Origin: a bacterium ADurb.Bin243
Lineage (GTDB): Bacteria > Muiribacteriota > UBA9980
Direction of reading: 5' to 3'
NCBI GenBank assembly: GCA_002069765.1
Contig: MWBZ01000008.1
Location: 39,767 to 103,766, forward strand
Length of the DNA stretch: 64,000 nucleotides
Numbering within the stretch: the first letter of the stretch is position 1; every line of letters starts with the position of its first letter. Positions 9,835 through 17,514 of the stretch are shown here, piece by piece. Both the position numbers and the translations under genes were made by a program. The notes under the pieces are model-generated. The model worked only from the letters and a program-made list of their open reading frames with translations, was not told the origin of the DNA and did no database searches.

Positions 9835-9909
9835 TTTATTGACAAATACTTTTTTATAAAGTAGTATTAAAACTTCGTAATATATTATTATTTTAATATA
9901 CTTTAACGC
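9835..9909 (+). repeat. 75-bp promoter-containing repeat, copy 1
   Basis: This stretch is repeated at 14300-14374 with only a handful of substitutions. Both copies end about 45-50 bp before the start codon of the next gene (9954 and 14424). The surrounding sequence is not alike, so the duplicated unit is essentially the promoter and early leader. Confidence 0.85.
9839..9867 (+). promoter_or_regulatory. Sigma-70 promoter for the GT-C-like membrane protein gene
   Basis: Perfect -35 TTGACA (9839-9844), exact 17-base spacer, and -10 TAGTAT (9862-9867). It lies inside the 75-bp repeat, about 85 bp before the ATG at 9954. Confidence 0.8.
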
Positions 9910-9953
9910 TATCAAACAATTTTAAACAGAAGCTAACGAATGAGGTAACTATA

Positions 9954-11591
9954 ATGAAAAAATCACATATTGTTAATTGCATATTGAGTTTATTTTTGTT
10001 TTCGTTATTTCTTTATTTATTTTTAAACTCAATAGATAATTATGAAATCACTGCGTTTTTCAATGGCGACACCATGTATCTTCCATCTTTGTATAAAGAT
10101 ATTTTTATCGACGGATTCAGCTTTTCAGGTTGGCGGCTCCAGCCCGCTCCTGCATTTTTTCCGGATATGCCGCTTTACTTTTTTTTTATGTTCATAACCG
10201 GCGACTTAACCATATCGGCTTATCTTTTTGCTATTATCCAGCCGGTTTTACTATTACTATCCTTTTTTATGCTGTTAAAACTTTTTTTCCCGGAAGCTAT
10301 TATTCAAATTTTGAGCGCTATATGCATAATTTTTGTTATTATCTTTTTTCTTTCGATTAACTTCACCTCCATGTTTAATCTTTTCGTATATATGTTCATA
10401 CCAAATTACCATTTCAGTGTATTCATAATGTCCATTTTTTCATTGATATTGCTAATAAATTATCTTCAAACACATAAGCTTAAATTTTTAGTTTTAATAT
10501 TTTTCATCACATTATTAACTGCGTCTTCGGATTTATTATTTCTTGAAATGTACGTTATGCCGTCGATACTTACATTGTTTATTTTATATTATATGAAATT
10601 GGTCGATATCGATGACTGCTCATACTTTGTTTTGAGCGTTTTTTCAGCCGGTATATCTTCATTAATGTTTTATTATGTTCTAAAAAAAGTCGATATGCTG
10701 AGCTTGATTCAATTTCCTTATGATAATAAAATCGATATATTCGAAAGAATTACTGTTTTTGTAAATGAAATAAAAAATAACGTTAGCTTTATGATTATGC
10801 TCGCATCATTAGCTATAATTATTATTTTTACCGTTTTATTTTTTAAAAAAACTTTCCCCGATTTAAACAAATCAGAAAATATAATTCCTTTATATGTTTA
10901 TAAAATTTTTTCCAGCATAGTTGCCTTATCAGTAGTATTTTTTCCAGCTATCCTTCTCGATAGAGAAGCAATGGTTACGCTCAGATATTCATGCTTTGTA
11001 CCTATTATTTTATTTTTAAATATGGCGATCTATTATTTATTATATTTAAAAACCGGCAAATTCGAAAAATTGCAATATATGAAAACCGTAATATTATGTT
11101 TGCTGTTTATTTTTGCCTTATTTCAGCTTGCATCGCCTGTTGATCACATAGGCATTGCCGGTTACTATCCGCCAATAACTAAATTTCTCGACGATAATTG
11201 CGAAAAATTTAATTTAAAATTCGGGCTTTCGAATTATTCAAATGCTAAATTAAATACGGTTTTTTCAAAAAAAGGAATAAGAGTTTATCAAGTCATGATT
11301 TCAGATCATACAGTCAGTCCTTACTGCCATATTAATAACCAAAAATGGTATATAGACGAAAAAAGCAGCAAATATCCTGAAAGCTATTATAACTTTATCC
11401 TTAGCGAAGGCATGTCCAAAAATGGAATAATAAAATTTTTAGGAACACCCACGGACATAGTAGAAGCGCCAGGAATGAAGCTTCTTGTTTTTAACAATCC
11501 GGATTTTAACAAAAAAGTTAAAAATATTTTTGCAATCGCTTATATAGGATATCTCAACAGCATAAAAAACGCATTACCCTCGCGCAAATAA
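9954..11591 (+). CDS. Polytopic membrane protein, possible GT-C glycosyltransferase
   Basis: 545 residues with about ten to twelve hydrophobic helices. After TM1 comes an acidic outer loop (FNGDTMYLPSLYKDIF), as in GT-C transferases, where an Asp in the first periplasmic loop is catalytic. The last about 110 residues are a soluble domain after the final helix. The gene is much more AT-rich than its neighbours and uses AT-ending codons, which suggests later acquisition, though Phe/Ile/Leu/Tyr-rich membrane proteins also lower GC. RBS GAGGTAA before ATG. It stands alone between two serine hydrolase genes behind its own strong promoter. The GT-C assignment rests on topology only. Confidence 0.6.
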   Translation: MKKSHIVNCILSLFLFSLFLYLFLNSIDNYEITAFFNGDTMYLPSLYKDIFIDGFSFSGWRLQPAPAFFPDMPLYFFFMFITGDLTISAYLFAIIQPVLLLLSFFMLLKLFFPEAIIQILSAICIIFVIIFFLSINFTSMFNLFVYMFIPNYHFSVFIMSIFSLILLINYLQTHKLKFLVLIFFITLLTASSDLLFLEMYVMPSILTLFILYYMKLVDIDDCSYFVLSVFSAGISSLMFYYVLKKVDMLSLIQFPYDNKIDIFERITVFVNEIKNNVSFMIMLASLAIIIIFTVLFFKKTFPDLNKSENIIPLYVYKIFSSIVALSVVFFPAILLDREAMVTLRYSCFVPIILFLNMAIYYLLYLKTGKFEKLQYMKTVILCLLFIFALFQLASPVDHIGIAGYYPPITKFLDDNCEKFNLKFGLSNYSNAKLNTVFSKKGIRVYQVMISDHTVSPYCHINNQKWYIDEKSSKYPESYYNFILSEGMSKNGIIKFLGTPTDIVEAPGMKLLVFNNPDFNKKVKNIFAIAYIGYLNSIKNALPSRK

Positions 11592-11617
11592 AACAATAGG
11601 TCGCGATATGACTTTTT

Positions 11618-11803
11618 TTATTCAGCCGAAGCCTTGAACATATCGCCTGCGCTTCCCGCAAAGAATATAAAACTGCCAGCAGGAATGTACAGTTTTTCGT
11701 CGTCGACGATGCTGTCGTAAATGACGCCGGATTCGGCGTAAACTATAATCCTGGCTCCAGCAGGCGGTTTTTCAAATCTAACTATCGCGCCTTTTTCGAT
11801 TTT
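11618..11803 (-). pseudogene. Detached C-terminal tail of the serine hydrolase
   Basis: Reading on past the TGA at 11804-11806 in the same frame gives 61 codons that align with the end of the paralogue: KIEKGAIVRFEKP against KVEKGAIVKFEKP, then IYDSIVDDEKLYIP against IYDSVVDKDEVYVP. The frame ends at TAA 11618-11620. There is no frameshift, so the nonsense change must be recent or suppressed. No start codon with an RBS is seen for separate translation. Confidence 0.75.
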
Positions 11804-13642
11804 TCACCATTCGTTAAATCCTTCGGATTTTATAACGACGCGGTTAACGCCGTCGATCAAATTTCTGGCTTTATCGGCCGGCGAATAAAGAAACGCGCCG
11901 GTTCTTACCCATGTTTCGCCTTTTGCATCGATAAGTTCCAGCGCGGCCTGATCACGTATAGTGGTAGCGGCTATGCTCGCATATACCGGGCTTTCTATCT
12001 TTTTAATCCCCTGAAAATCGACGTATCCCGGAAGTTCGGGATATGTCCTGGAATCGGCTATATTAATATCGCAATCGGTAACGACGTGGCTGGCCATATT
12101 TTTCACCAGCCACTTTTTGCCTCCGATCTCGACGGCTAATTTTTTTGGATTCTCGAGCGCGCTTATTTTCTGGTATCTCAGCCCGTCGGTGCCGCTGCGC
12201 GGAATTTTATGCTGAGCTATAAAATTTTCACCGCCGGCCGAAACGAAGTACAGCTTCATATTTTTTTCGTTACAGACTAAGTATCCCGAATTATATACCA
12301 GCGATAAAAGCGGAGGGGCGTCTTTGCCCTTTTCGACACCGAGCGGCACCAGATCGCATTTTTTATTTTCCCTGTCAAAACGGACTTTTATCACAACGCT
12401 TCCGTTGGTGTAAAATCCTTCGTTCGCTGACAGTTCGTCAGGGATAGGCTGCGCTTCGGCGGGTTTTAAGATCGGTTCCGGCTCCGGCACGGCGATTTTT
12501 TTGCAGCGCAGGACCGAGTCTAAGATAGGGCGCGATAAAGCCTCCAGATTCGGCACCAGGCCGGAAAGCGAATAAACGACGGTAACGCCGTACTGCGGCG
12601 CTGTTTGAATATAAGTGTTATAGCATGAACTGCCGCCGCTTTTGGCGAGCACCTGAATGCCCAGCGCTTCGTATTGCCTGTGGCTGGAATAATCCCATCC
12701 GAAAGCGCTCGCGAGCAGCGGGCCCCTTAATTTATCGGAAGGGAACATAGTGGGCTGCGCGCCAAGCAATTCCCTGGTGGAGGATTCAGATAATATCTTA
12801 ACCCTGCCGTACGGGGAAAAGCTGTTTACGAACCTGCACATATCGGACGCGGTTGAAGAAAATCCGCCCGCCCCGTACACCATAATAACCTCGCGCGGAT
12901 ATTTCTTTCCGTTTGAAATGCCGTAATGTTCGGCGGTGTTTTTAACATCGGCTTCGCCGAGGGAAACGCCCGTGTTTTTCATGCCGAGCGGTTTGAAAAC
13001 GCGTTTAGCGAGAAAATCGACGAATTTTTCACCTGAAACTTTTTCGACAACGATCTCCGCGAGAGTAAAACCGTCGTTGCAATAAATCGGCATCGCGCCA
13101 GGAGCGTGTTTCAAATAAGCTCCGGCCAGGGTATCGAGCAGGTATTTATGCATTTTACCGTCTGTTTCGTATCCGAAATAAAAAGTGGAGCCGGGAAGGC
13201 CCGACGAATGATTGAAAAGCATTCTGACGGTTATATCTTTATAACGCGGGTCTTTCATTTTGAACTCGGGAATATATTTGGCCACGCTTTCGTCGAGGGT
13301 TATCTTTTTGTCGTCGACGAGCATAAGGATAGCGACGGCGGCGAACATTTTACTGGTCGAGCCCACGTTAAAACGGGTGTTTATATCTACGGGCCTGTTC
13401 CGAGCGCGGTCTGCGACGCCTATTCCTTCAGCGTAAATTATTTCGCCTTCATCGGCGACGGCGACCGTGGCGCCGCTGCAAAAACCGCCGGCGACGGTTT
13501 TGCACATAGTTTCACGGGCGGTCTCTATAGCGGTTTTATAAAAATCGATATCGCGGGCGCGCCTGGATTTTGCTTCGCAAAGCTCAACCGTGGAAACGCA
13601 TATAAACAGGACCATAAGAAATACAGCCAGTCTTTTCAACAT
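11804..13642 (-). CDS. Exported serine hydrolase, beta-lactamase-like, cut short by an in-frame TGA
   Basis: 612 residues from ATG 13642 (TAAGGAG upstream); an earlier in-frame ATG at 13672 lacks that spacing. A signal peptide precedes a catalytic domain with the STSK serine motif, YCN and a KSGGS loop. It is a clear paralogue of the protein at 7610-9688 along its full length, including the C-terminal beta-rich extension. It stops with TGA (11804-11806) directly after GFNEW, where the paralogue has Leu and runs on for about 63 residues. The same frame continues intact down to TAA at 11618, so only the last tenth is lost and the active-site domain is whole. It may still be functional. Confidence 0.85.
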   Translation of the reverse strand: MLKRLAVFLMVLFICVSTVELCEAKSRRARDIDFYKTAIETARETMCKTVAGGFCSGATVAVADEGEIIYAEGIGVADRARNRPVDINTRFNVGSTSKMFAAVAILMLVDDKKITLDESVAKYIPEFKMKDPRYKDITVRMLFNHSSGLPGSTFYFGYETDGKMHKYLLDTLAGAYLKHAPGAMPIYCNDGFTLAEIVVEKVSGEKFVDFLAKRVFKPLGMKNTGVSLGEADVKNTAEHYGISNGKKYPREVIMVYGAGGFSSTASDMCRFVNSFSPYGRVKILSESSTRELLGAQPTMFPSDKLRGPLLASAFGWDYSSHRQYEALGIQVLAKSGGSSCYNTYIQTAPQYGVTVVYSLSGLVPNLEALSRPILDSVLRCKKIAVPEPEPILKPAEAQPIPDELSANEGFYTNGSVVIKVRFDRENKKCDLVPLGVEKGKDAPPLLSLVYNSGYLVCNEKNMKLYFVSAGGENFIAQHKIPRSGTDGLRYQKISALENPKKLAVEIGGKKWLVKNMASHVVTDCDINIADSRTYPELPGYVDFQGIKKIESPVYASIAATTIRDQAALELIDAKGETWVRTGAFLYSPADKARNLIDGVNRVVIKSEGFNEW

Positions 13643-13698
13643 AAAACCACTCCTTAAATAAAATATGCTCACTTTTTTTGCTTAATTATAATGTTTCT

Positions 13699-14136
13699 TT
13701 ATTTCGCTTTTTCTATCAATTCTATGAGCGCTTTTTCGAATTTTTCATCGTCTTCCGCGGCGCGTTTTTTCGGGCCCGGAGTCCTGCCGCCCGACCGCCT
13801 TTTCTTAGATGATTCATGCCTTAAATTCAAAAGCGAATCTATATTCGAAGAATCATATATAAATCCGTTGGGGTTTATAACGAAATTATCGGCGGACATT
13901 ACCAGCGCCGCAAGGCCGTGGTCCTGCGTGACTATTATATCGTTTCGTTTTATGCTGTTAGCTATAGCGTAATCGACCGAGTCCGAATGGCAATCGACGG
14001 TGACGACGGCTGAGTAGCCGTCATTTATGATATGGCTGGTATCGGCGAACATGATAACCGGAATCGAGCTGCGCCTGGCGGTCATAACGATTATTTCTTT
14101 TACCGGGCAAGCGTCGGCGTCGACCAATATTCTCAT
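13699..14136 (-). CDS. UPF0178 family (YaiI/YqxD) protein
   Basis: 145 residues from ATG 14136, preferred over 14151 because AAAGG lies at proper spacing. The product begins MRILVDADACPVK, the hallmark of UPF0178/DUF188. Other family motifs are TVDCHSDSVDYAIAN, DIIVTQDHGLAALV and a C-terminal GGRTPGPKKR. The Asp-rich N-terminus and the second acidic motif resemble a PIN/NYN nuclease metal site; the biochemical role is not established. Cytoplasmic. It lies upstream of the paralogous serine hydrolase on the same strand, separated by a short AT-rich gap. Confidence 0.93.
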   Translation of the reverse strand: MRILVDADACPVKEIIVMTARRSSIPVIMFADTSHIINDGYSAVVTVDCHSDSVDYAIANSIKRNDIIVTQDHGLAALVMSADNFVINPNGFIYDSSNIDSLLNLRHESSKKRRSGGRTPGPKKRAAEDDEKFEKALIELIEKAK

Positions 14137-14299
14137 AATTCGGCCTTTCATATAATTAATTCAAAATTTAAGCCCTTAAACTCTTTTGCATAAGTTTTAA
14201 CGGGCGCGAAAGGATGAAATTTTTCATCCGGCAGCGACATCTTATCACACAGGCTAAATCATGTCAATATTTTTTTATTTCCATATATTTTACGTCAAA

Positions 14300-14374
14300 T
14301 TTATTGACAAATACTTTTTTATAAAGTAATATTGAAACTCATTAATACATTATTATTTTGATATACTTTAACGC
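14300..14374 (+). repeat. 75-bp promoter-containing repeat, copy 2
   Basis: Second copy of the unit at 9835-9909. It keeps the same -35 and spacer and differs mainly in the region between -10 and the transcript start. It lies just before the lipoprotein-like serine hydrolase gene. Confidence 0.85.
14304..14332 (+). promoter_or_regulatory. Sigma-70 promoter for the serine hydrolase at 14424
   Basis: TTGACA (14304-14309), 17-base spacer identical to copy 1, and -10 TAATAT (14327-14332). Very close to the consensus, so strong unless repressed. Confidence 0.8.
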
Positions 14375-14423
14375 GCTCGACAGCTTTTACAAAATATTCA
14401 TAAATCATAAAGGAAGTGTTTTT

Positions 14424-15545
14424 ATGTTTACCCGTGATTTCAGAACAAAAAAAGAAGCGGCTTTTTATCTTGTTATATGCTTATTTTTGCTTATCTCTAA
14501 CTCGGGATGCTTTTTAAGCGACGACACCGCGCCTTCTTACAACGCAAAAAAATACGACACGGCGACGCTCGACGCGGTTAACGGCATAATAGACTCAAGC
14601 GTTGCGGCGGGGAACTCATGCACGCTGGCAGGGATCTGGAACGAAGGGTATGAAACTCTTTTAATAGCTAAAGGCGCATCAGATATCGCAACCGGGCGCG
14701 CCGGCAAAATTACCGACCGCTTCAGGATAGCCAGCAACACTAAAATGTTCACTGCAGTAGCTGTTTTAATGCTGGCCGATCGCAAAAAGATCGCACTGGA
14801 CGATAAGCTTTCAAAATATCTGCCGGAAATCCCGCACTCCGATAGAGTGACCATAAGGCAGGTAGCCAACCACACAGCCGGCTATTTCAATTATTCCAAT
14901 TCTTCCGAATTCGGACAGGCGGTATTGGCGGATAAGTCAAAAGCATGGACGCCTCAAGAAATCATGGCCACTATCAAAGATAAGCCGTTAGATTTCGAAC
15001 CCGGCACTAAATATAAATACTCTAATACCGGCTATATTATACTGGGCCTTTTAATAGAAAAAACTTCAGGCATAAAATGGGAAACCTTCATTACCGAAAA
15101 AATATTAAGCCCGCTGGGCATGTCGGATACATACTGCTCAAACGACATAGATATAACGGGCGATCACATAAACGGCTATGGATACGAAGGAACGGCGCCC
15201 GTGGAGATAAAATTAAACCCCTCTACGGCATGGGCTGCGGGCTGCCTTGTTTCAACTATTTCAGACCTTAAAAAGTGGCTCGACGCGATCCGGCAGGGCG
15301 CTCTGCTATCGCCTGAAATGCAGGCCGAGCATAAAAAATGGGTAGCCGCCGAATCAGGAAACAAGTACGGATTCGGGCTGGAATTTGTGCTTTCTAATTA
15401 TATGGGCCACACCGGTTCTTACCCCGGATACTACTCTTTCGTATTCATAAGCCTCGACGGCAAAAAATCCGTAATAATAGTTCACAATATCGACGCCGAC
15501 CCGTCGGCCACCGCAGGAAAAATAATCAAATACCTCGGAATGTAA
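14424..15545 (+). CDS. Exported serine hydrolase, beta-lactamase-like
   Basis: 373 residues from ATG 14424 (AAAGGAAG upstream); the frame extends up to 14358 without an RBS. The N-terminus is a signal sequence ending in LISNSGC, a possible but not ideal lipobox. Motifs of the class C beta-lactamase/PBP fold: SNTK (Ser104, Lys107), the Tyr motif YSN in KYKYSNTGY, and HTGSYPG near the C-terminus in place of KTG. It lacks the long extension of the other two hydrolases and ends soon after the fold. A broken relative lies at 25572-25961. The cyclase gene follows after about 34 bp on the same strand. Confidence 0.9.
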   Translation: MFTRDFRTKKEAAFYLVICLFLLISNSGCFLSDDTAPSYNAKKYDTATLDAVNGIIDSSVAAGNSCTLAGIWNEGYETLLIAKGASDIATGRAGKITDRFRIASNTKMFTAVAVLMLADRKKIALDDKLSKYLPEIPHSDRVTIRQVANHTAGYFNYSNSSEFGQAVLADKSKAWTPQEIMATIKDKPLDFEPGTKYKYSNTGYIILGLLIEKTSGIKWETFITEKILSPLGMSDTYCSNDIDITGDHINGYGYEGTAPVEIKLNPSTAWAAGCLVSTISDLKKWLDAIRQGALLSPEMQAEHKKWVAAESGNKYGFGLEFVLSNYMGHTGSYPGYYSFVFISLDGKKSVIIVHNIDADPSATAGKIIKYLGM

Positions 15546-15579
15546 TAATCGGCGAAAAATTTAAAAGAACCGATTGACT

Positions 15580-17487
15580 ATGAAAATCTTGCAAGCGTAC
15601 AAAAAACTATATATCGGGCTTTATTTATGCTTTATATTATCGATAGCGGCCGCAGACATGCCTCTCCAGCTTTTCGAATCGTATTCGCTTATAGATTCGA
15701 AAAGCATAAAATCGATAATAGATCAAATAGCGCTCAAGCAAAAGGAAAAAATCGATAAAAGCGGCGCGCGAACATTCGGAATGATAATAAACGAACGGGT
15801 AAGATACGAACTTCCGATTCCGTCCGGAGGCGAAATTCAAAAAACGGCGGCCACGGCCGAAACGCAGTTAAAGCCCGTTGAAAGCGGCGGAGTGCGAATT
15901 ACAGGCAATCCGCTTATAGATTCAAATAATTACGCGTTTAAATTGTCCACTTCCAGAGGCCTTGTTGACGTACTCATAAGCGGACGCGAAAACGGCAGTT
16001 TTTCAATTTCGTTCGTCAGAAACTTTGAAAAAGTAGCCGTCGAAAAGAACCCGTTTTTATTATTTTTCGGCAGGCGTTTCGTCACTTTACTGCTTTGCGT
16101 CATACTGGCGCTGCATCTTTTGCCGCTATATAAATATAATTTTTCAGGACGCGCCGCGGACGAAAAATATATCGAAAAAAAGATAATCGGGCTGCCGCTC
16201 TTTATTCTCGGGCTGGTTTGGACCGACGGCCTGATAAAATTCGCGCTCAACCTGACGGGCTGCTATAGCGTTCTGGGCGAAATTCCGGCGACTGTATTCA
16301 CGCTTTTTCTGGTTTCGCTTATAATGTTCGCCGCTCTAACGAGCCTTCTGACGATGGGATTCACTCAGGAATATATCAATAAATACATAGCCGCGCCGTT
16401 TTTTGAAAAAAACGGGCCTTACGATATCAGGAACGGAAGCTCTATAAACCTTTCCGCACGGTTCTTCATTATAATCTTCTCCATAGGAATAGCGCCGACC
16501 GCCATAGGACTGTATCTTCCACTATCGTTCAACACCGGGTTGCTGTCGGGAATGTCCTCGGTTTACGACGTTTTAAATAATTTCGATATGCTCGTGCCCA
16601 CCCTTATAACCGCATTCTTTGCGATGTATTTTTTCACCATGCAGATAGCTTCGATGTTTTCGTTCAGAAAAAATATTATAATCCCGGTCAACAAGCTCAT
16701 AGAAAGAATGAAACTGGTCGCCAGAGGCGATTTTAAATGCAAGTCCTCGGTGCTTTACGTGGACGAAATAGGCCAGTTGAAAGGCCATTTCAACTCGATG
16801 CTCGACGGGCTCGCGGAACGCGAAAAGATCAAAGACACTTTCGGCAGGTTCATATCTATAGAAATAGCGGAAAAATTGCTCAAAGAAAAAAAGGTCGATC
16901 TTATGGGTGAAGAAATAGAAGCCACCATATTGTTTTCGGATATAAGAGACTTCACGCCGCTGAGCGAAAAGCTGAGCGCGCCCGAACTGATCGACTTTTT
17001 AAACCTTTATTTTTCGCACATAGTAAAACCTATACACTCGCACGGTGGCGTGGTGAATAAATTTATAGGCGACGCGGTGATGGCCGTTTTCGCTCCGGCA
17101 TTCGGCAATCTCAAACATGAAGAAGCGGCCGTGGCGGCAGCTATCGATATAAAAAACGCGCTCGTGGAATTTAACGCGCTGGGTAAATATCCTCCGGTGA
17201 AATCAGGCGTCGGAATACATCGTGGAAAGCTTGTGGCCGGAAATGTGGGAACCGAAGAGCGCATGGAATATACGTTCATCGGCGATAACGTAAATATAGC
17301 CTCAAGAATCGAAAGCGAAACTAAAAATTTTCAAACGGATATTTTAATGAGCGAAGACGTCGTAAATAAGCTCGAAAATGGTAAATTCAAAGATATAGAA
17401 ATTTTTAAAGTCGGGCCCGTAATGATGAAAGGAAAGTCCGTTCCGCTTTCCCTTTACGGAATTAAAAAAATTAAAGGCTATTTTTAA
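15580..17487 (+). CDS. Membrane-bound class III adenylate/guanylate cyclase with HAMP domain
   Basis: 635 residues from ATG 15580. An N-terminal helix is followed by an extracytoplasmic stretch (about 28-165), then about six hydrophobic helices (165-355), a HAMP linker (about 360-425) and a class III cyclase domain (about 440-630). The catalytic domain keeps the first metal Asp in ILFSDIRDFTPLSEKLS, the second in NKFIGDAVMAVFAP, and TFIGDNVNIASRIE. It should make cAMP or cGMP in response to a periplasmic or membrane cue. The hybrid kinase follows after 27 bp, so cyclase, kinase and phosphatase probably form one operon. The product nucleotide could not be decided by eye. Confidence 0.92.
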   Translation: MKILQAYKKLYIGLYLCFILSIAAADMPLQLFESYSLIDSKSIKSIIDQIALKQKEKIDKSGARTFGMIINERVRYELPIPSGGEIQKTAATAETQLKPVESGGVRITGNPLIDSNNYAFKLSTSRGLVDVLISGRENGSFSISFVRNFEKVAVEKNPFLLFFGRRFVTLLLCVILALHLLPLYKYNFSGRAADEKYIEKKIIGLPLFILGLVWTDGLIKFALNLTGCYSVLGEIPATVFTLFLVSLIMFAALTSLLTMGFTQEYINKYIAAPFFEKNGPYDIRNGSSINLSARFFIIIFSIGIAPTAIGLYLPLSFNTGLLSGMSSVYDVLNNFDMLVPTLITAFFAMYFFTMQIASMFSFRKNIIIPVNKLIERMKLVARGDFKCKSSVLYVDEIGQLKGHFNSMLDGLAEREKIKDTFGRFISIEIAEKLLKEKKVDLMGEEIEATILFSDIRDFTPLSEKLSAPELIDFLNLYFSHIVKPIHSHGGVVNKFIGDAVMAVFAPAFGNLKHEEAAVAAAIDIKNALVEFNALGKYPPVKSGVGIHRGKLVAGNVGTEERMEYTFIGDNVNIASRIESETKNFQTDILMSEDVVNKLENGKFKDIEIFKVGPVMMKGKSVPLSLYGIKKIKGYF

Positions 17488-17514
17488 ATATTTTTAAGGA
17501 AAAAGAATTGTATT

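Noticed and set aside
11618..11806. Selenocysteine at the TGA of the serine hydrolase
   Set aside because: The paralogue has Leu here, not Cys, and the sequence after the TGA is A-rich without a SECIS-like hairpin.
13106..13657. 183-codon plus-strand ORF
   Set aside because: It mirrors the conserved serine hydrolase on the other strand, with no RBS or domain.
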